This document shows, in pieces, positions 6,208-7,456 of a stretch of 7,456 nt of DNA. The notes beneath the pieces are model-generated. The model was not told where the DNA came from, made no database searches, and worked only from the letters and a program-made list of their open reading frames with translations. This stretch comes from Prevotellaceae bacterium (lineage in GTDB: Bacteria > Bacteroidota > Bacteroidia > Bacteroidales > UBA932), in assembly GCA_031268055.1 (NCBI GenBank), contig JAIRXY010000283.1:1-7456 (forward strand). The letters run 5' to 3'. The position numbers and the translations under genes were made by a program. Positions within the stretch are counted from its first letter, which is position 1; each line of letters starts with the position of its first letter.

Positions 6208-7230
6208 ATGGGACTTTTTTCACTCTTTACTCAGGAGTTGGCTATGGACTTAGGCACGGCCAATACCGTAATTATCCATAACGACCGCATTGTGGTTGAC
6301 GAACCGTCTATTGTCGCCATTGACCAGAACAGCGGCAGGCTCATTGCCGTTGGCGATCCGGCGCGGCAAATGCACGGCAAAACGCCCGAGAACATAAAAA
6401 CGGTGCGCCCGCTGCGCGACGGCGTAATTGCCGACTTCAACGCCGCCGAGCAGATGATACGCGGCATGATAAAAAAAATCAACTCCGGCAAGCACTTTCT
6501 GAGGCCGTCGCTGCGCATTGTAGTGTGCATTCCGTCGGGCAGCACGGAGGTGGAGATACGCGCCGTGCGCGACTCTGCCGAGCACGCCGGAGGTCAGGAT
6601 GTGTACATGATATACGAGCCTATGGCGGCGGCGCTGGGCATTGGGATTGACGTAGAAGCGCCGGAAGGCAGCATGGTGGTTGACATAGGCGGCGGTACGG
6701 CGGAGGTTGCCGTTATTGCGCTGGGCGGCATTGTATGCAACAAGAGCGTGCGCATTGCCGGCGACGTTTTTACCTCGGACATACAGTCCTACATGCGCCA
6801 CCAGCACAATATCAAAATCGGGGAGCGCACGGCAGAAGATATTAAAATCAACGTGGGGAGCGCCATTACCGAGCTGGACAATCCTCCCGCCGACTACACG
6901 GTGCGCGGGCCTAACCTGATGACGGCGCTGCCCATAGAGGTGCCCATCTCGTATCAGGAGGTGGCCTACAGCCTCGACCGCTCCATCTCAAAAATCGAGA
7001 GCGGAATTTTGGGCGTGCTGGAGCAAACCCCGCCGGAGCTGTACGCCGATGTTGTGCTCAAGGGCGTTTACCTGACCGGCGGCGGCGCGCTGCTGCGCGG
7101 CCTTGACAAGCGGCTGTCGGAAAAAATCAACATCCCGTTCCACGTGGTGGAAGACCCGCTACACGCTGTGGCCAGAGGAACGGGCATTGCGCTGAAAAAT
7201 ATCGGAAATTTCTCGTTCCTGATGCGGTAG
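6208..7230 (+). CDS. mreB: Rod shape-determining protein MreB (bacterial actin)
   Basis: Forms ATP-dependent filaments under the inner membrane that position the cell-wall elongation machinery. The complete 340 residues match the family length. Visible motifs: phosphate-1 DLGTANT (14-20), IVVCIPSGSTEVEIRAV (104-120), Glu137 in YEPMAAA (expected for ATP hydrolysis), phosphate-2 DIGGGTAE (159-166), KIGERTAEDIK (203-213) and the adenosine-binding TGGGALLRGLD (290-300). The short MGLFSLF N-terminus is a plausible membrane-contact segment. The ATG starts the normal family N-terminus; the leader is AT-rich without Shine-Dalgarno. It sits between purH and mreC, the standard Bacteroidota order, and no terminator separates it from purH. 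Nothing in the protein looks truncated or unusual. Confidence 0.98.
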   Translation: MGLFSLFTQELAMDLGTANTVIIHNDRIVVDEPSIVAIDQNSGRLIAVGDPARQMHGKTPENIKTVRPLRDGVIADFNAAEQMIRGMIKKINSGKHFLRPSLRIVVCIPSGSTEVEIRAVRDSAEHAGGQDVYMIYEPMAAALGIGIDVEAPEGSMVVDIGGGTAEVAVIALGGIVCNKSVRIAGDVFTSDIQSYMRHQHNIKIGERTAEDIKINVGSAITELDNPPADYTVRGPNLMTALPIEVPISYQEVAYSLDRSISKIESGILGVLEQTPPELYADVVLKGVYLTGGGALLRGLDKRLSEKINIPFHVVEDPLHAVARGTGIALKNIGNFSFLMR

Positions 7231-7320
7231 CAGCCAACGGCTCAACGCTTGAAGGGCTGAAATGCTTGGAATTTTCAGGCGCCATCTGCTTTCAGATTAA
7301 TTTCATTTTCAAATGGCTTA
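7231..7320 (+). other. Gap between mreB and mreC with overlapping short stems
   Basis: This 90-base gap holds CAGCC (7231-7235) complementary to GGCTG (7255-7259), and CTGAAA (7257-7262) complementary to TTTCAG at both 7273-7278 and 7290-7295. The first and second pairings share 7257-7259 and exclude each other. There is no T-tract typical of a terminator. The stems are short and may be incidental. The end of the gap, before mreC, is AT-rich. Confidence 0.3.
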
Positions 7321-7456
7321 ATGGGCAACCTGATAAGATTCATACTTCGCTTTCACGGCTTTATCCTTTTTCTCCTGCTGGAGGGCATTGCCGTAACGCT
7401 GCTTTCGTACAACTCCTACTATCAGCAAACGCAAATGTTTGGAGCTTTACAGGTAG
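7321..7456 (+). CDS. mreC: Rod shape-determining protein MreC, N-terminal part (3' end missing)
   Basis: MreC is an inner-membrane protein whose periplasmic domain links MreB to the wall-synthesis enzymes. Only 45 codons are visible; the frame is open to the window end. It starts MGNLIRFILRFHGF, followed by a hydrophobic segment (about residues 13-29) and then SYNSYYQQTQMF, matching the layout of Bacteroidota MreC: short basic cytoplasmic tail, one membrane helix, then an N-x-Y-Q type stretch. Position directly after mreB on the same strand supports the call. An ATG at 7313 is followed at once by a stop, so 7321 is the likely start. The rest of the protein, including the coiled coil and beta domains, is outside the window. 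Confidence 0.88.
   Translation, partial: MGNLIRFILRFHGFILFLLLEGIAVTLLSYNSYYQQTQMFGALQV

Noticed and set aside
5302..6223. Two frames of about 250 codons antisense to purH
   Set aside because: They are shadows of a fully recognisable purH gene and share no known motif.

Overview
The window comes from a member of Bacteroidota, most likely Bacteroidales. The evidence is the gene order purH-mreB-mreC, the near absence of Shine-Dalgarno sequences before the starts (AT-rich leaders instead), and a glycoside hydrolase pair of the kind found in Bacteroidales glycan-use loci. The coding regions are moderately GC-rich and the intergenic DNA is AT-rich. No tRNA, rRNA, CRISPR array, transposase or phage gene was seen.

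Left part (1-3604, + strand): the 3' part of a family 2 glycoside hydrolase (beta-galactosidase-like, 5' end outside the window) is followed after 32 bases by a secreted family 29 alpha-L-fucosidase. The gap begins in a short tandem heptamer array that also supplies the GH2 stop codon. The two enzymes probably form the end of an operon that strips galactose/fucose-type sugars from a complex glycan. A symmetrical A-tract/stem/T-tract terminator closes it.

Middle part (3605-4624): a small gene on the minus strand runs toward the fucosidase and shares its terminator. It encodes a predicted secreted 78-residue protein with two identical 14-residue repeats and no recognised function. Upstream of it lies about 730 bases without a convincing gene. 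This stretch holds a cluster of DnaA-box-like motifs with 10-base periodicity, an 11-base inverted repeat 73 bases apart, tandem and inverted copies of CAATCCG, and a hairpin resembling a dispersed intergenic palindrome. It ends in an AT-rich leader for purH.

Right part (4625-7456, + strand): complete purH (bifunctional AICAR transformylase/IMP cyclohydrolase, last two steps of IMP synthesis), complete mreB (actin-like organiser of lateral wall synthesis), and the first 45 codons of mreC (membrane-anchored elongasome protein). The purH-mreB order is the usual Bacteroidota arrangement; mreD, a class B PBP and rodA would be expected next, outside the window.

No clearly new multi-gene system is present. 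The most unusual items are the small secreted repeat protein, the heptamer array at the GH2/GH29 junction, and the structured non-coding region before purH.
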